Shown here one piece after another: positions 35,991 to 44,987 of a DNA stretch of 64,000 nt. The notes under the pieces were generated by a model. That model was not told the DNA's origin. It did not search any database and worked only from the letters and a program-made list of their open reading frames with translations. The DNA comes from Rhodocyclales bacterium GT-UBC (GTDB taxonomy: Bacteria; Pseudomonadota; Gammaproteobacteria; Burkholderiales; Rhodocyclaceae). The stretch is taken from NCBI GenBank assembly GCA_003583745.1, contig QXPY01000010.1, positions 170,403 through 234,402 of the forward strand. Reading direction: 5' to 3'. The translations under genes were made by a program, and so were the position numbers. The first letter of the stretch is position 1. Each line of letters starts with the position of its first letter.

Positions 35991-36254
35991 ATGTCTTTAC
36001 CCGAATACGTGACGGTCAACGGCACGAGTTACGCGATCAACAAGCTGCCGGAAGATGCCAAGCTGCACGTCGTCAACGTGCAGGTGGTGGATGCCGAAAT
36101 TACCCGTTTGCAGCAGCAACTGGCGATTGCCCAGACCGCCCGCAAAACCTATGTGGCGGCCCTGATCGAAGTGATTCAGGCAAAGGGCGAAGCGCAGCCG
36201 GCCGAAAAGCCGAAGAAACCGCGCGCGCCGCGCAAGAAAAAAGCGGCCGAATAA
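35991..36254 (+). CDS. small basic-tailed protein (DUF6447-like)
   Basis: This 87-residue protein starts MSLPEYVTVNGTSYAINKLPEDAKLH. A coiled-coil helix follows (residues 35-65; EITRLQQQLAIAQTARKTY), then a Lys/Pro/Arg-rich tail (KPKKPRAPRKKKAAE). A GAGGAGTGG ribosome-binding site precedes the ATG at 35991. The N-terminal pattern resembles small proteins found next to SapC genes. The function is unknown. It ends before a strong terminator. Confidence 0.7.
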   Translation: MSLPEYVTVNGTSYAINKLPEDAKLHVVNVQVVDAEITRLQQQLAIAQTARKTYVAALIEVIQAKGEAQPAEKPKKPRAPRKKKAAE

Positions 36255-36275
36255 ATCGCGCCGCTTGCTGGATCG

Positions 36276-36304
36276 AAAAGCCCGGACTGGTTCCGGGCTT
36301 TTTT
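36276..36304. terminator. intrinsic terminator after the small gene
   Basis: AAAAGCCCGGA (36276-36286) pairs perfectly with TCCGGGCTTTT (36292-36302), followed by TT. The A and T tracts on both sides allow bidirectional use for the converging gene at 36308. Confidence 0.92.
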
Positions 36305-36307
36305 GCG

Positions 36308-37438
36308 TCAACTGTTGCGGTTGGAGACGTTCTCGATGTTGCTGTTGCGTACCTGGGTGAGCAGTTGGTCGAGTGCGGCCTGGACGGCATCGGTGGCGCT
36401 GGAGAAACTGCTCGACAGGTTGGCGGCGACGTTGCTGACGGCCTGGCTGACGGTGCCGAGCTGACTTTCGATGTCGCTCCGGGTGCTGCTCTGGCTTTGC
36501 CCGGTGTTGTAGTTGAGCGCTGCCCGCACGCTGTCGAGGAAGGACTGGATGGTCTGGCTGGGGTCGAGGCTGTCGTTGAGTTCGACATCGCCGCTGCTGC
36601 TGCTTGCGCTGCTCGTCGTGGCGGCGGCGCTATTGGCCTGAACGAAACTGGCCAGGGCATTGCTGTCGCTCGTGCTGCCGGTTTCGCTGGCGGCGGTCTC
36701 GCTGCTGGTGGCCGCCGAGCCTGTGGTGCTGGCAGAGTCGGTACTGGCAGAACTGGTGCTGGCAGAACTGGTGCTGGCAGAACTGGTGCTGGCAGAACTG
36801 GTGCTGGCAGAACTGGTGCTGGCAGAACTGGTGCTGGCAGAACTGGTGCTGGCAGAACTGGTGGTGCTTGCGCCGCGCGTGACGCCGGCGTGGGCGACCA
36901 GGCCCAGGCTGTCGGCGAAGGTTTTCATGTCGGCCGTGTGTTGCACGGCGTAGTCGCCCTTGGCCGAAGCCAGCGGGTCGACGCGCCAGTCGTAGGCGGT
37001 GCCGAGGCCGCCGGAGATCAGGTCTTCGAAGTCGATGCCGTGGTCGGAGCCGGTGCCGGGATAGAGTTCGTAGGGCTTGTAGCCGATGCCGGCGCTGTCG
37101 AGTTGGGTGCCGAGATCGCGCAGGTCGGTCAGCGAAATGTCGAAGCGCTTGGTGTTGGCCAGGATGTCTTCGGCGGTGAAGGCGGAAGCATTGAGGCGTT
37201 CGCCGTTCGCGCCGTAGTAGAACACCTCGTTGGGGTAGCCGGTCGGGCTCAGATTCAGGCCGATGCGCCCGGAAATGAATTGGGCGTCCTTGGCGGTGCC
37301 GGTGGTGGTGCTGTTGGCGGCGCTGCTGGCAGCGGCAAGCACACCGGCAAAATCTGCCGCTGTGTCGCTGGTGGTGGCAGTCGAATTCTGCCGGGTGCTA
37401 CTAGTGACGCCACTGATGGTGCTGACATTGATATCCAT
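36308..37438 (-). CDS. Ser/Thr-rich repeat protein of unknown function
   Basis: This 376-residue protein has no signal peptide or membrane helix. It starts MDINVSTISGVTSSTRQNS after a good GAGGAG ribosome-binding site. It has a Ser/Thr/Ala-rich N-terminus and a folded-looking domain (about 65-190) with FISGRIGLNLSPTGYPNEVFYYGANG and PYELYPGTGSDHGIDFEDLI. A low-complexity stretch of SSAST pentapeptides is encoded by 15-bp repeats, and a C-terminal Ser-rich helical tail follows. Lack of Cys, the acidic Ser/Ala composition and its place beside other exported proteins suggest type I export, but this is inference. No family is recognised. Confidence 0.65.
   Translation of the reverse strand: MDINVSTISGVTSSTRQNSTATTSDTAADFAGVLAAASSAANSTTTGTAKDAQFISGRIGLNLSPTGYPNEVFYYGANGERLNASAFTAEDILANTKRFDISLTDLRDLGTQLDSAGIGYKPYELYPGTGSDHGIDFEDLISGGLGTAYDWRVDPLASAKGDYAVQHTADMKTFADSLGLVAHAGVTRGASTTSSASTSSASTSSASTSSASTSSASTSSASTSSASTSSASTDSASTTGSAATSSETAASETGSTSDSNALASFVQANSAAATTSSASSSSGDVELNDSLDPSQTIQSFLDSVRAALNYNTGQSQSSTRSDIESQLGTVSQAVSNVAANLSSSFSSATDAVQAALDQLLTQVRNSNIENVSNRNS
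36726..36860. repeat. nine tandem 15-bp units inside the Ser-rich gene
   Basis: The unit GTGCTGGCAGAACTG repeats nine times back to back. The first unit ends in AGTCG and the second starts GTACTGG; the other seven are identical. On the minus strand each unit encodes SSAST. Perfect identity suggests recent slippage and likely length variation between strains. Confidence 0.97.
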
Positions 37439-37620
37439 GTCGGTCTCCTCTACCTGATGTTTCACGTTCAGCAGGAATCGCGCCAACTTGTGATTCTTCC
37501 CGTTGTCAGTGACGTTTACAAAAATTTCGTCTAAAGTTCCAAAATTGTTAGAAGGGCAGGCTGGCCGATCCGGGAGGGAGCGCAGGCGGGCCGAGGCTTT
37601 CAATTTTTCGAGAGAGCGTC

Positions 37621-40023
37621 ATGGCAGATGATTATGCGGGCAGTGCTTTAACGACCGGACGGCTGGCGGTTGGGGGTTCGGTGACGGGGAATATCGAGAG
37701 CGCCTACGACAACGACTGGTTTGCGATCAGCCTGCTGGCCGGGCAACGCTATACCTTCAACCTCGACCCCGGCACCAGCGGCGGCTTGAGCGACACCTAC
37801 CTGCGCTTGTACAACGCCAGCAGCCTGTTGCTCGCCTACGACGACGATTCCGGCCCCGGCCTGGCGGCACAGCTGACCTACACGGCAAGCGCGACCGGGA
37901 CGTATTACCTGGGCGCCTCGGGGTATAGCTGGTCTACCGGCTCCTACCGTTTGAGCGCCACGTCGAGCGCTGCGCAGCAGGACGATTTTGCCGCCAGTAC
38001 GGCGACCACGGGCAGCCTGGCGCCGGGTGCGACAGTCACCGGGCGGGTCGAGGTGGCTGGCGACAACGACTGGTTCCGGATCAATCTGGAGGCCGGCCGG
38101 CATTACGTGTTCAATCTGAATCCCGGCGCATCGAGCGCGCTGAGCGATCCTTATCTCAGCCTGTATAACGCCAGTGGCAGCCTGCTGGCGGCCAACGACG
38201 ACGCGATCGGCCTGGCCTCGCAGATCGCCTTCGATTGCACGACGACGGGCAGCTATTACCTTGGCGCGCGCGGTTACGGCAGCCTGGTCGGCAGCTATAC
38301 GCTGTCCGCCAGCAGCGGCGTCGTCCTCGACGATTATGGCCAAACCGCCGGTACGGCCGGTTCCATCGCGGTCGGCGCAGCACTGGCCGGGAGTATCGAA
38401 ACCGCCAATGACGAGGACTGGTTCGCCATCAACCTGACGGCCGGGCAGCGCTATACCTTCAATCTCGACTCGGCGGCGAGCGGCGGCCTGGGCGATCCGC
38501 TGCTCGGCCTGGTCACCGCCAGCGGGACGGTGCTCGCGGTCAACGACGATGCCAATGGCCTGGCTTCGCAGATCACCTACACGCCGACCGCGTCGGGGAC
38601 CTACTATCTGCTGGCGACCGCCGCCTACAGCAACATGACCGGCAATTACATCCTGCGCACCAGCGTCGCCGCGGCGGCACAGGACGACTATGCCGCCAGT
38701 TCGGCGACGACCGGTTCGCTTGCCATCGGCGGCTCGGCGACCGGGCAGATCGAGCGGGCCGGCGATGCCGACTGGTTTGCCGTCAATCTGACGGCCGGTC
38801 AGCGCTACGTCTTCAATCTCGATCCGGCCAGCAGCGGCGGCCTGAGCGATCCCTATCTCAATTTGTACAGCAGCAGCGGCAGCCTGCTTGCCTACAACGA
38901 CGACACCAACGGCCTGGCTTCGCAGATCACCTATACGGCGGCCAGCTCGGGCACTTACTACCTGGGGGCACGGGCCTATTCGGGCGAGACCGGGGCCTAT
39001 GTGCTCCGCGCCACGAGCAGCGGCGGCACGAGCGACGATTACGCGGCGAATACCGCCACCACCGGACGGATATCGGTGGGCGGGAGTGCGACCGGGCGCG
39101 TCGAGGTATCGGGCGACAGCGACTGGTTCGCCGTTTCGCTCAATGCCGGGCAAACCTACCGTTTCAACTTGAACGGCACGGCGAGTTCCGGCCTGAGCGA
39201 TCCGACGCTGACCTTGTTCAATGGTACGGGCAGCGTCCTGGCGCAGAACGATGACGCGAACGGGACACGGGCCTCGCAAATCGATTTCACGGCGAGCAGC
39301 AGCGGGACGTATTACCTGGCGGCGAACGGTCACGGGACGAGTACCGGCAATTACCAGCTGACGGCGACGGCGGTCAGCCAGAGCGCGGCGTCGGGCTTCT
39401 CCATCGACGTCGCCTTTAGCGGCGGCAGCCAATACCAGTCCTATTTCACGGCGGCGGCGCAGCGCTGGGCGACGGTGATTACCGGCGACCTGCCGGATGT
39501 CGGCAGCATCGACGATCTGCGGATCAGCGCCAGCGTCAGCAGTATCGACGGTGTCGGCGGCATTCTCGGCCAGGCCGGGGCGCAGGGTGTGCGCAGCAAT
39601 GGCGGGCTGCCGTATTCCGGCGTGATGCAGTTCGACCAGGCCGATGTGGACAGCATGATCGCCCAAGGCACTTTCGCCAGCGTCGTGTTGCACGAAATGG
39701 GGCATGTGCTGGGCTTTTCCGGCTACTTCTTCAATCTGCACGGTTTGCTCAACCCGTCGAATCCCTATCAATACATCGGGACCCATGCGCTGCAGGCGTA
39801 TCGCAGCCTGAATCCGCAGGCCGGAAACTATGTCCCGATCGAGCAGCTCGGTGGCAGCGGGACGGCGGGTTCGCATTGGAGCGAGGCGGTGTTCAATACC
39901 GAACTGATGACCGGCTACGCCGAAAACTCGCCGCCGATGCCTTTGAGCATCGTGACCATCGGTGCCCTGCAGGATCTCGGCTATACCGTCAATTACGCCG
40001 CAGCCGATGCGTTCATGCTGTGA
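37621..40023 (+). CDS. leishmanolysin-like metalloprotease with five PPC repeats
   Basis: This 800-residue protein has no signal peptide. Residues 1-590 are five copies of about 117 residues, each beginning (D)DYA...ATTG and containing DWF, AGQRYTFNLD-like and SGTYYL strands, typical of bacterial pre-peptidase C-terminal domains. The C-terminal 200 residues hold the metalloprotease with HEMGHVLGF (691-699), a downstream His in GSHWSEAVF (His752) and ELMTG (761-765), which matches the M8 leishmanolysin pattern. The missing signal peptide and its neighbours suggest type I export. PPC domains usually follow the catalytic domain, so this N-terminal tandem is unusual. It is probably translated with the VCBS-type gene 10 bases downstream. 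Confidence 0.85.
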   Translation: MADDYAGSALTTGRLAVGGSVTGNIESAYDNDWFAISLLAGQRYTFNLDPGTSGGLSDTYLRLYNASSLLLAYDDDSGPGLAAQLTYTASATGTYYLGASGYSWSTGSYRLSATSSAAQQDDFAASTATTGSLAPGATVTGRVEVAGDNDWFRINLEAGRHYVFNLNPGASSALSDPYLSLYNASGSLLAANDDAIGLASQIAFDCTTTGSYYLGARGYGSLVGSYTLSASSGVVLDDYGQTAGTAGSIAVGAALAGSIETANDEDWFAINLTAGQRYTFNLDSAASGGLGDPLLGLVTASGTVLAVNDDANGLASQITYTPTASGTYYLLATAAYSNMTGNYILRTSVAAAAQDDYAASSATTGSLAIGGSATGQIERAGDADWFAVNLTAGQRYVFNLDPASSGGLSDPYLNLYSSSGSLLAYNDDTNGLASQITYTAASSGTYYLGARAYSGETGAYVLRATSSGGTSDDYAANTATTGRISVGGSATGRVEVSGDSDWFAVSLNAGQTYRFNLNGTASSGLSDPTLTLFNGTGSVLAQNDDANGTRASQIDFTASSSGTYYLAANGHGTSTGNYQLTATAVSQSAASGFSIDVAFSGGSQYQSYFTAAAQRWATVITGDLPDVGSIDDLRISASVSSIDGVGGILGQAGAQGVRSNGGLPYSGVMQFDQADVDSMIAQGTFASVVLHEMGHVLGFSGYFFNLHGLLNPSNPYQYIGTHALQAYRSLNPQAGNYVPIEQLGGSGTAGSHWSEAVFNTELMTGYAENSPPMPLSIVTIGALQDLGYTVNYAAADAFML

Positions 40024-40032
40024 CGGAGTGGA

Positions 40033-41256
40033 ATGATGAGTGATGTATTCGAAATTTCCGGCGGTTTGAACGACGCCGTCTATGAGGATGGCGATCTTTC
40101 GGCGGGCGGTGCGCTCAAGGTCGAGAACGCCACCGGCGGGGCTTTCCTGGCCTATCAGCTGACCGGCGAATATGGCAGCTTCAACTTGCTGAGTAACGGC
40201 AGCTGGACCTACGAGCTGAACAATGCCCTGGGGACGGTGCAAAGCCTGGGCGCCGGGCAGTCGACGGTCGATCGCTTTCTCGTCTCCTGGTACGGCAGCA
40301 ATGCCGAACAGGCGAATAACTTCGTTACGGTGACCATTCAGGGCCGCAACGACCTGGCGCAGGTCAGCGGCGACACTGCAGTCAGCCTGTATGGCGCAAC
40401 CCAGAGCGGGGTCTCCGGGGTGCTTTCGATCGACGATGTCGATGCCGGTCAGAAGGCCTTCGTCGCCAGCAGCGGCAGCGGGGCCTACGGCAATTTTTCG
40501 ATCGATGCGCGGGGCGACTGGGGGTATCAGTTGCGCAGCGGCGTCAGTCTGCCGACGCAAGCGGTGGATGACGTATTCCTGGTGCAGACGGCTGACGGTA
40601 CGGCTTCCTCGGTGAAGGTCTCGGTATCGAATGCGGCGCTTTCGACTTCCCCCTCGAACGGCAGCGACCGTCTCGCCGGTACCGCCGGCAACGATGCCAT
40701 CGACGGTCTGGCCGGCGTCGATACCCTGGTCTTGTCCGGGGCGCGCAGAGCCTACAGCCTGACCCCGGCTGGCGGCGGTTTTCAGCTGGTCGGTAGCGAG
40801 GGCAGCGATAGCCTGAGCCATATCGAACGCTTGCAGTTCGCCGACAAGAAATTGGCGCTCGATATCTCGGCGACCGGCAATGCCGGCCAGGCCATCGAGT
40901 TCATCGGGACGATCGCCTTCGGCATGCTGCAGGCACCCAACGTCGTCGGCGGCATCATGGCCTTCTTCGACAAGGGGACGAGCATGCACGAGCTTTTCCA
41001 GCTCGCCGTCGATATCCATCTGATCGACGATCTGGCCGGCTCATCGAGCAATCTCGATCTGGCTCGGCTGGTTTATCGCAACGTCATCGGCAGCGAGGCG
41101 CCGAGCGATGTCGCCCAGGCGCTGGCGGGCTATCTGCAGGGTAGCGGCGGGGCGATGAGCAAGGCCGACTTCCTGACGCTGATTGCCGAAACCGAGTTGA
41201 ACCAGGTGCACGTCAATCTGGTCGGCCTGGCCCAGACCGGCATCGAGTTCGCCTGA
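40033..41256 (+). CDS. VCBS-repeat surface protein, probable type I substrate
   Basis: This 407-residue protein starts MMSDVFEISGGLNDAVYEDGD. It has two VCBS/cadherin-like repeats (about 10-205; GSFNLLSNGSWTYELNN and GNFSIDARGDWGYQLRSG) and a short RTX-like segment (SDRLAGTAGNDAIDGLAGVDTL). The C-terminal 150 residues resemble the DUF4214-type region of exported adhesins (FDKGTSMHELFQLAVD, LVYRNVIGSEAP). It has no signal peptide, so type I export is likely. It lies 10 bases after the PPC protease, suggesting that the two form a pair. Confidence 0.78.
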   Translation: MMSDVFEISGGLNDAVYEDGDLSAGGALKVENATGGAFLAYQLTGEYGSFNLLSNGSWTYELNNALGTVQSLGAGQSTVDRFLVSWYGSNAEQANNFVTVTIQGRNDLAQVSGDTAVSLYGATQSGVSGVLSIDDVDAGQKAFVASSGSGAYGNFSIDARGDWGYQLRSGVSLPTQAVDDVFLVQTADGTASSVKVSVSNAALSTSPSNGSDRLAGTAGNDAIDGLAGVDTLVLSGARRAYSLTPAGGGFQLVGSEGSDSLSHIERLQFADKKLALDISATGNAGQAIEFIGTIAFGMLQAPNVVGGIMAFFDKGTSMHELFQLAVDIHLIDDLAGSSSNLDLARLVYRNVIGSEAPSDVAQALAGYLQGSGGAMSKADFLTLIAETELNQVHVNLVGLAQTGIEFA

Positions 41257-41274
41257 ACCAATGACCCATAGCTT

Positions 41275-41300
41275 CCCGGTGCGGTTTGCGCCGCGCCGGG
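41275..41300. terminator. GC-rich hairpin between converging genes
   Basis: CCCGGTGCGG (41275-41284) pairs with CCGCGCCGGG (41291-41300), with one T-G pair and a six-base loop. There is no clear T-tract, so termination may be partial. Confidence 0.5.
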
Positions 41301-41306
41301 GAGCGC

Positions 41307-43130
41307 TTATTCGACGGTGACGCTCTTGGCCAGGTTGCGTGGCTTGTCGACGTCGGTCCCCTTGACCAGGGCCACGTGGTAAGAGAGCAACTGAAGCGGG
41401 ATGACGTGCAGGATAGGCGAGAGTTCGCCGTAGTGTTCCGGCAGGCGCAGGATATGGACGCCTTCGGAAGGCGGAATCTCCGAGTCGCTGTCGGCAAAGA
41501 CATAAAGCTCGCCGCCGCGCGCTTCGACCTCGCGGAGATTGGACTTCAGCTTGTCGAGCAACTGGTCGTTCGGAGCCACCGAAATCACCGGCATGTTGGC
41601 GTCAACCAGGGCCAGCGGGCCATGCTTGAGCTCGCCGGCGGGGTAGGCTTCGGCGTGGATGTAGGAGATTTCCTTGAGCTTGAGCGCGCCTTCCATGGCG
41701 ATCGGGTAATGCCGGCCGCGACCGAGGAAGAGGGCGTGGTGCTTGTCGGCAAATTGCTTGGCCCAGGCTTCGATTTCCGGTTCCAGTTCGAGCACCTTGT
41801 TGACCGCCACCGGCAGGTGGCGCAATTGGTCGATGTAGGTGCTTTCGGCGTTCGCTGTCAGTTGATCCTTGACCTTGGCCATCACCAGGGTGAGCAGGAA
41901 GAGTGCGGCGAGCTGGGTGGTAAAGGCCTTGGTCGAGGCGACGCCGATTTCCGGGCCGGCGCGGGTGATGAAGCGCAGGGCGCATTCGCGGACGATGGCC
42001 GATTCGGGGACGTTGCAGATGGCCAGGGTTTTGTTCTGGCCGAGTGACTTGGCGTGGCGCAAGGCGGCCAGCGTGTCGGCGGTCTCGCCCGATTGGGAGA
42101 TGGCGACGATCAGCTGGCGCGGGTTGGCGACCGAGGTCCGGTAACGGTATTCGCTGGCGATCTCGACGTTGCACGGCACGCCGGCGATGGCTTCGAGCCA
42201 GTAGCGGGCGGTGTAGCCGGAATGGCTGCTGGTGCCACAGGCGAGGATCAGGATCGAGTCGACGTCGGCGAGCAGGGCGGTCGCTTCGGCACCGAAAATG
42301 CCGGGTTGAATGGTCTTGCTGCCGCCGACGATTTCCAGCGTGTTGGCGAGGGCTTCCGGCTGCTCGAAGATTTCCTTCTGCATGTAGTGCTGGTAATGGC
42401 CCAGTTCGACGGCGGCGGCGGACAGTTGCGAGACATGGACCGGCCGCTCGACCGGCGTGCCGTCGAGGCGGGCAATGCGAACGCTGTCGGCGGTCAGCTC
42501 GGCGATGTCGCCGTTTTCCAGGTAGACCATGTTGCGGGTGACCTGGAGCAGGGCAGAGGCGTCGGAGGCGGCGTAGTTGCCGTTTTCCGAGACACCGAGC
42601 AGCAGCGGCGAACCTTCGCGGCTGACGACGATCTTGCCCGGCTGATTCTGGTCGATGACGGCGATGGCAAAGGCGCCGACCAGTTGCCGGCAGGCGATCT
42701 GTACCGCCTTGAACAGGTCGGGTTCCTGCTTCAGCGTCGCCTCGACCAGATGGGCGATGGTTTCGGTGTCGGTATCGGAGGTGAACACGTAGCCTTGCGC
42801 GGTCAGCGTGCGGCGCAGGCTTTCGTAGTTTTCGATGATGCCGTTATGGACGACGGCGATCGAGCCGGAGACGTGCGGGTGGGCGTTGCGTTCGCAGGGG
42901 ACGCCGTGCGTTGCCCAGCGGGTGTGGGCGATACCGGTGACGGCCGAGGTGGATGCCGAGGCGGCTTCGAGTTCGGCGACGCGCCCAACCGAACGAACGC
43001 GTTCGATGGCCCCGGCGCCGATCACGGCCAGGCCGGCCGAGTCGTAGCCGCGATATTCGAGCTTCTTCAGGCCCTCGACGAGGACGGGAACGATGTTCTT
43101 GCCGGCTGCTGCCGCAACGATGCCGCACAT
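41307..43130 (-). CDS. glmS: glutamine-fructose-6-phosphate aminotransferase (isomerizing)
   Basis: This 607-residue enzyme makes glucosamine-6-phosphate from fructose-6-phosphate and glutamine, the entry to UDP-GlcNAc for peptidoglycan, LPS and the glycan cluster. The glutaminase domain begins [12 protein letters not shown] with catalytic Cys2, followed by [10 protein letters not shown] and NGIIENYE. Two SIS isomerase domains contain [10 protein letters not shown] and SQSGETADT, and the protein ends in the conserved LAKSVTVE. The length is full. glmU is not adjacent. It follows the epimerase gene with a nine-base gap. Confidence 0.97.
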   Translation of the reverse strand: MCGIVAAAAGKNIVPVLVEGLKKLEYRGYDSAGLAVIGAGAIERVRSVGRVAELEAASASTSAVTGIAHTRWATHGVPCERNAHPHVSGSIAVVHNGIIENYESLRRTLTAQGYVFTSDTDTETIAHLVEATLKQEPDLFKAVQIACRQLVGAFAIAVIDQNQPGKIVVSREGSPLLLGVSENGNYAASDASALLQVTRNMVYLENGDIAELTADSVRIARLDGTPVERPVHVSQLSAAAVELGHYQHYMQKEIFEQPEALANTLEIVGGSKTIQPGIFGAEATALLADVDSILILACGTSSHSGYTARYWLEAIAGVPCNVEIASEYRYRTSVANPRQLIVAISQSGETADTLAALRHAKSLGQNKTLAICNVPESAIVRECALRFITRAGPEIGVASTKAFTTQLAALFLLTLVMAKVKDQLTANAESTYIDQLRHLPVAVNKVLELEPEIEAWAKQFADKHHALFLGRGRHYPIAMEGALKLKEISYIHAEAYPAGELKHGPLALVDANMPVISVAPNDQLLDKLKSNLREVEARGGELYVFADSDSEIPPSEGVHILRLPEHYGELSPILHVIPLQLLSYHVALVKGTDVDKPRNLAKSVTVE

Positions 43131-43139
43131 AGCTGATCC

Positions 43140-44147
43140 TTAGACCTTGTAGTAGTCGCGATACCAGGCGATGAAGCGATTGACGCCATCCTGGACGGTG
43201 GTGGCCGGCACGAAGCCGACCCAGTCGTTGAGCAGGTCGGTGTTGGCGTAAGTCGCCGGGACATCGCCGTCCTGCATCGGCAGCAGGCGTTTTTCCGCTT
43301 GCATGCCGAGGGCGTTTTCGATGGCGCCGATGAAGTCGAGCAACTGGACCGGGTTGTTGTTGCCGATGTTGAAGACGCGGTAAGGCACGTTGCTGGTCGC
43401 CGGGTCGGCGGCAATCGCGTCGTAGTCGGGATTGGCCGCGGCATTGCGATCCATGACGCGGATCACGCCTTCGACGATGTCGTCGATGTAGGTGAAGTCG
43501 CGCTTCATGTTGCCGTAATTGAAGACGTCGATCGGACGGCCTTCGAGGATGGCCTTGGTGAACAGGAAAAGCGCCATGTCCGGGCGGCCCCACGGGCCAT
43601 AGACGGTGAAGAAGCGCAGGCCGGTGGTGGGCAGGCCGTAGAGATGGCTGTAGGTGTGTGCCATCAGCTCGTTGGCCTTCTTGGTGGCGGCGTACAGGCT
43701 GACCGGATGATCGACGCTGTCGTGCTCGGAGAAGGGCATCCTGGTGTTGCCGCCATAGACGCTGGAACTGGAGGCGTAGACCAGGTGCTGCACCTGATGA
43801 TGGCGGCAGCCTTCGAGGATGTTGATGAAGCCGACCAGGTTGCTGTCGACGTAGGCATGCGGGTTCTGGATCGAGTAACGGACGCCGGCCTGGGCGGCGA
43901 GGTGGATGACCTTGTCGAATTTTTCTTCGGCGAAAAGCTTTTCCATTCTGGCGCGGTCGCCGACGTCGAGTTTGACGAAGCGGAAGCCGGGCAGCGCGGT
44001 CAGGCGCTTGAGGCGGCTTTCCTTGAGCGAGACTTCGTAATAGTCGTTCAGGTTGTCGAGGCCGACCACTTCGTCGCCGCGGGCCAGCAGGCGCAGCGAG
44101 GCAGTCATGCCGATGAATCCGGCGGCGCCGGTAACGAGAATTTTCAC
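43140..44147 (-). CDS. NAD-dependent sugar epimerase, UDP-glucuronate 4-epimerase type
   Basis: This 335-residue short-chain dehydrogenase/epimerase has the NAD-binding motif [15 protein letters not shown], the family signature [21 protein letters not shown] (split around [13 protein letters not shown]) and the catalytic YAATK in [15 protein letters not shown]. These match the UDP-glucuronate 4-epimerase (CapI-like) group that supplies UDP-galacturonate. The length is typical. It is upstream of glmS on the same strand, so the two may supply nucleotide sugars for surface glycans. Confidence 0.88.
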   Translation of the reverse strand: MKILVTGAAGFIGMTASLRLLARGDEVVGLDNLNDYYEVSLKESRLKRLTALPGFRFVKLDVGDRARMEKLFAEEKFDKVIHLAAQAGVRYSIQNPHAYVDSNLVGFINILEGCRHHQVQHLVYASSSSVYGGNTRMPFSEHDSVDHPVSLYAATKKANELMAHTYSHLYGLPTTGLRFFTVYGPWGRPDMALFLFTKAILEGRPIDVFNYGNMKRDFTYIDDIVEGVIRVMDRNAAANPDYDAIAADPATSNVPYRVFNIGNNNPVQLLDFIGAIENALGMQAEKRLLPMQDGDVPATYANTDLLNDWVGFVPATTVQDGVNRFIAWYRDYYKV

Positions 44148-44177
44148 GGTTGAGCCTTGGAGATAAGTCGTTGAATT

Positions 44178-44948
44178 TTACCGCACTGCAGCATCCGAAT
44201 TGCGCAGTTCAAGCATCTTGGAATATTTCATCATGCTGTTGAAACAGCCGATGGCGATGTGGATCAAGCCGGGCAGGCCGTCGCGGAAGCCCTGGCGGAT
44301 CAGGTAGAACTTGATGAAGCGGACGAGCGGGCTGAGCGCGATACGGGCAAAGCTCGGGCGCTTGCCGGCGGCGAGCGCCATTTCGGCGGCCAGCGTGGTG
44401 TAACGGTTTTGCTTGGTCAGGTAGCTGGCCAGCGATTCGGCCGAATCGTGCAACAGGTCGCCGCTCAGGCTGCCCACCGGGCCGTTGGTGACGACTTTTT
44501 CATGCACCGCGTCGTCCGACCAGCGGGCCTGGCGGCGGTCGAACAGGCGCAAGCTCCAGTCGGGATAGCCTTCGCCATGTTTCAGGTAGCGGCCGAGAAA
44601 GCGGTTGCAGCGCGGAAAGCGATAGGCGCCATGGGTCGGCTCGGCAAGGGCCGCCTCGATGGCGGTTTGCAGTGCCGGGCTGACCCGCTCGTCGGCGTCG
44701 AGGCACAAGACCCAGTCGTGGCGTGCCTGGTCGACGGCGAATTGTTTCTGCGGGCCGAAGCCAAGCCAGTCCTGTTGGATGACGCGGGCGCCGTGGCTTT
44801 CGGCCAGGGCCTGCGTGCCGTCGGTGCTGCCCGAGTCGACGACGATTATTTCATCGGCGAAGCGGGCGCTGTGCAGGCAGGCTTCGAGTTGCGAAGCCGC
44901 ATTGAGCGTGATGATGGCAACAGAGAGCGGCTGGCGCGTGGCGGGCAT
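44178..44948 (-). CDS. GT2 glycosyltransferase, WaaE/KdtX-like
   Basis: This 256-residue protein starts with PLSVAIITLNAASQLEACLHSARFADEIIVVDSGSTDGT in two recognisable blocks and has LCLDADERVSPAL, RFPRCNRFLGRYLKHGEGYPD and WSDDAVHEKVV, which match the lipopolysaccharide core glucosyltransferase family that includes WaaE. A C-terminal amphipathic part (FIKFYLIRQGFRDG) suggests membrane association. It faces waaC across a 39-base divergent promoter region, in line with an LPS core role. Confidence 0.85.
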   Translation of the reverse strand: MPATRQPLSVAIITLNAASQLEACLHSARFADEIIVVDSGSTDGTQALAESHGARVIQQDWLGFGPQKQFAVDQARHDWVLCLDADERVSPALQTAIEAALAEPTHGAYRFPRCNRFLGRYLKHGEGYPDWSLRLFDRRQARWSDDAVHEKVVTNGPVGSLSGDLLHDSAESLASYLTKQNRYTTLAAEMALAAGKRPSFARIALSPLVRFIKFYLIRQGFRDGLPGLIHIAIGCFNSMMKYSKMLELRNSDAAVR

Positions 44949-44987
44949 TTATAATCGCGGCTTCGAAAGCCAGCATTTTATCCGCCG

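Noticed and set aside
36726..36860. Possible CRISPR array
   Set aside because: The 15-bp units are directly tandem with no spacers and encode a pentapeptide repeat.
37648..41019. A 1123-residue open frame antisense to the PPC protease and VCBS genes
   Set aside because: Repeat-driven codon bias leaves the strand open. It spans two well-supported genes on the plus strand and has no recognisable domain.
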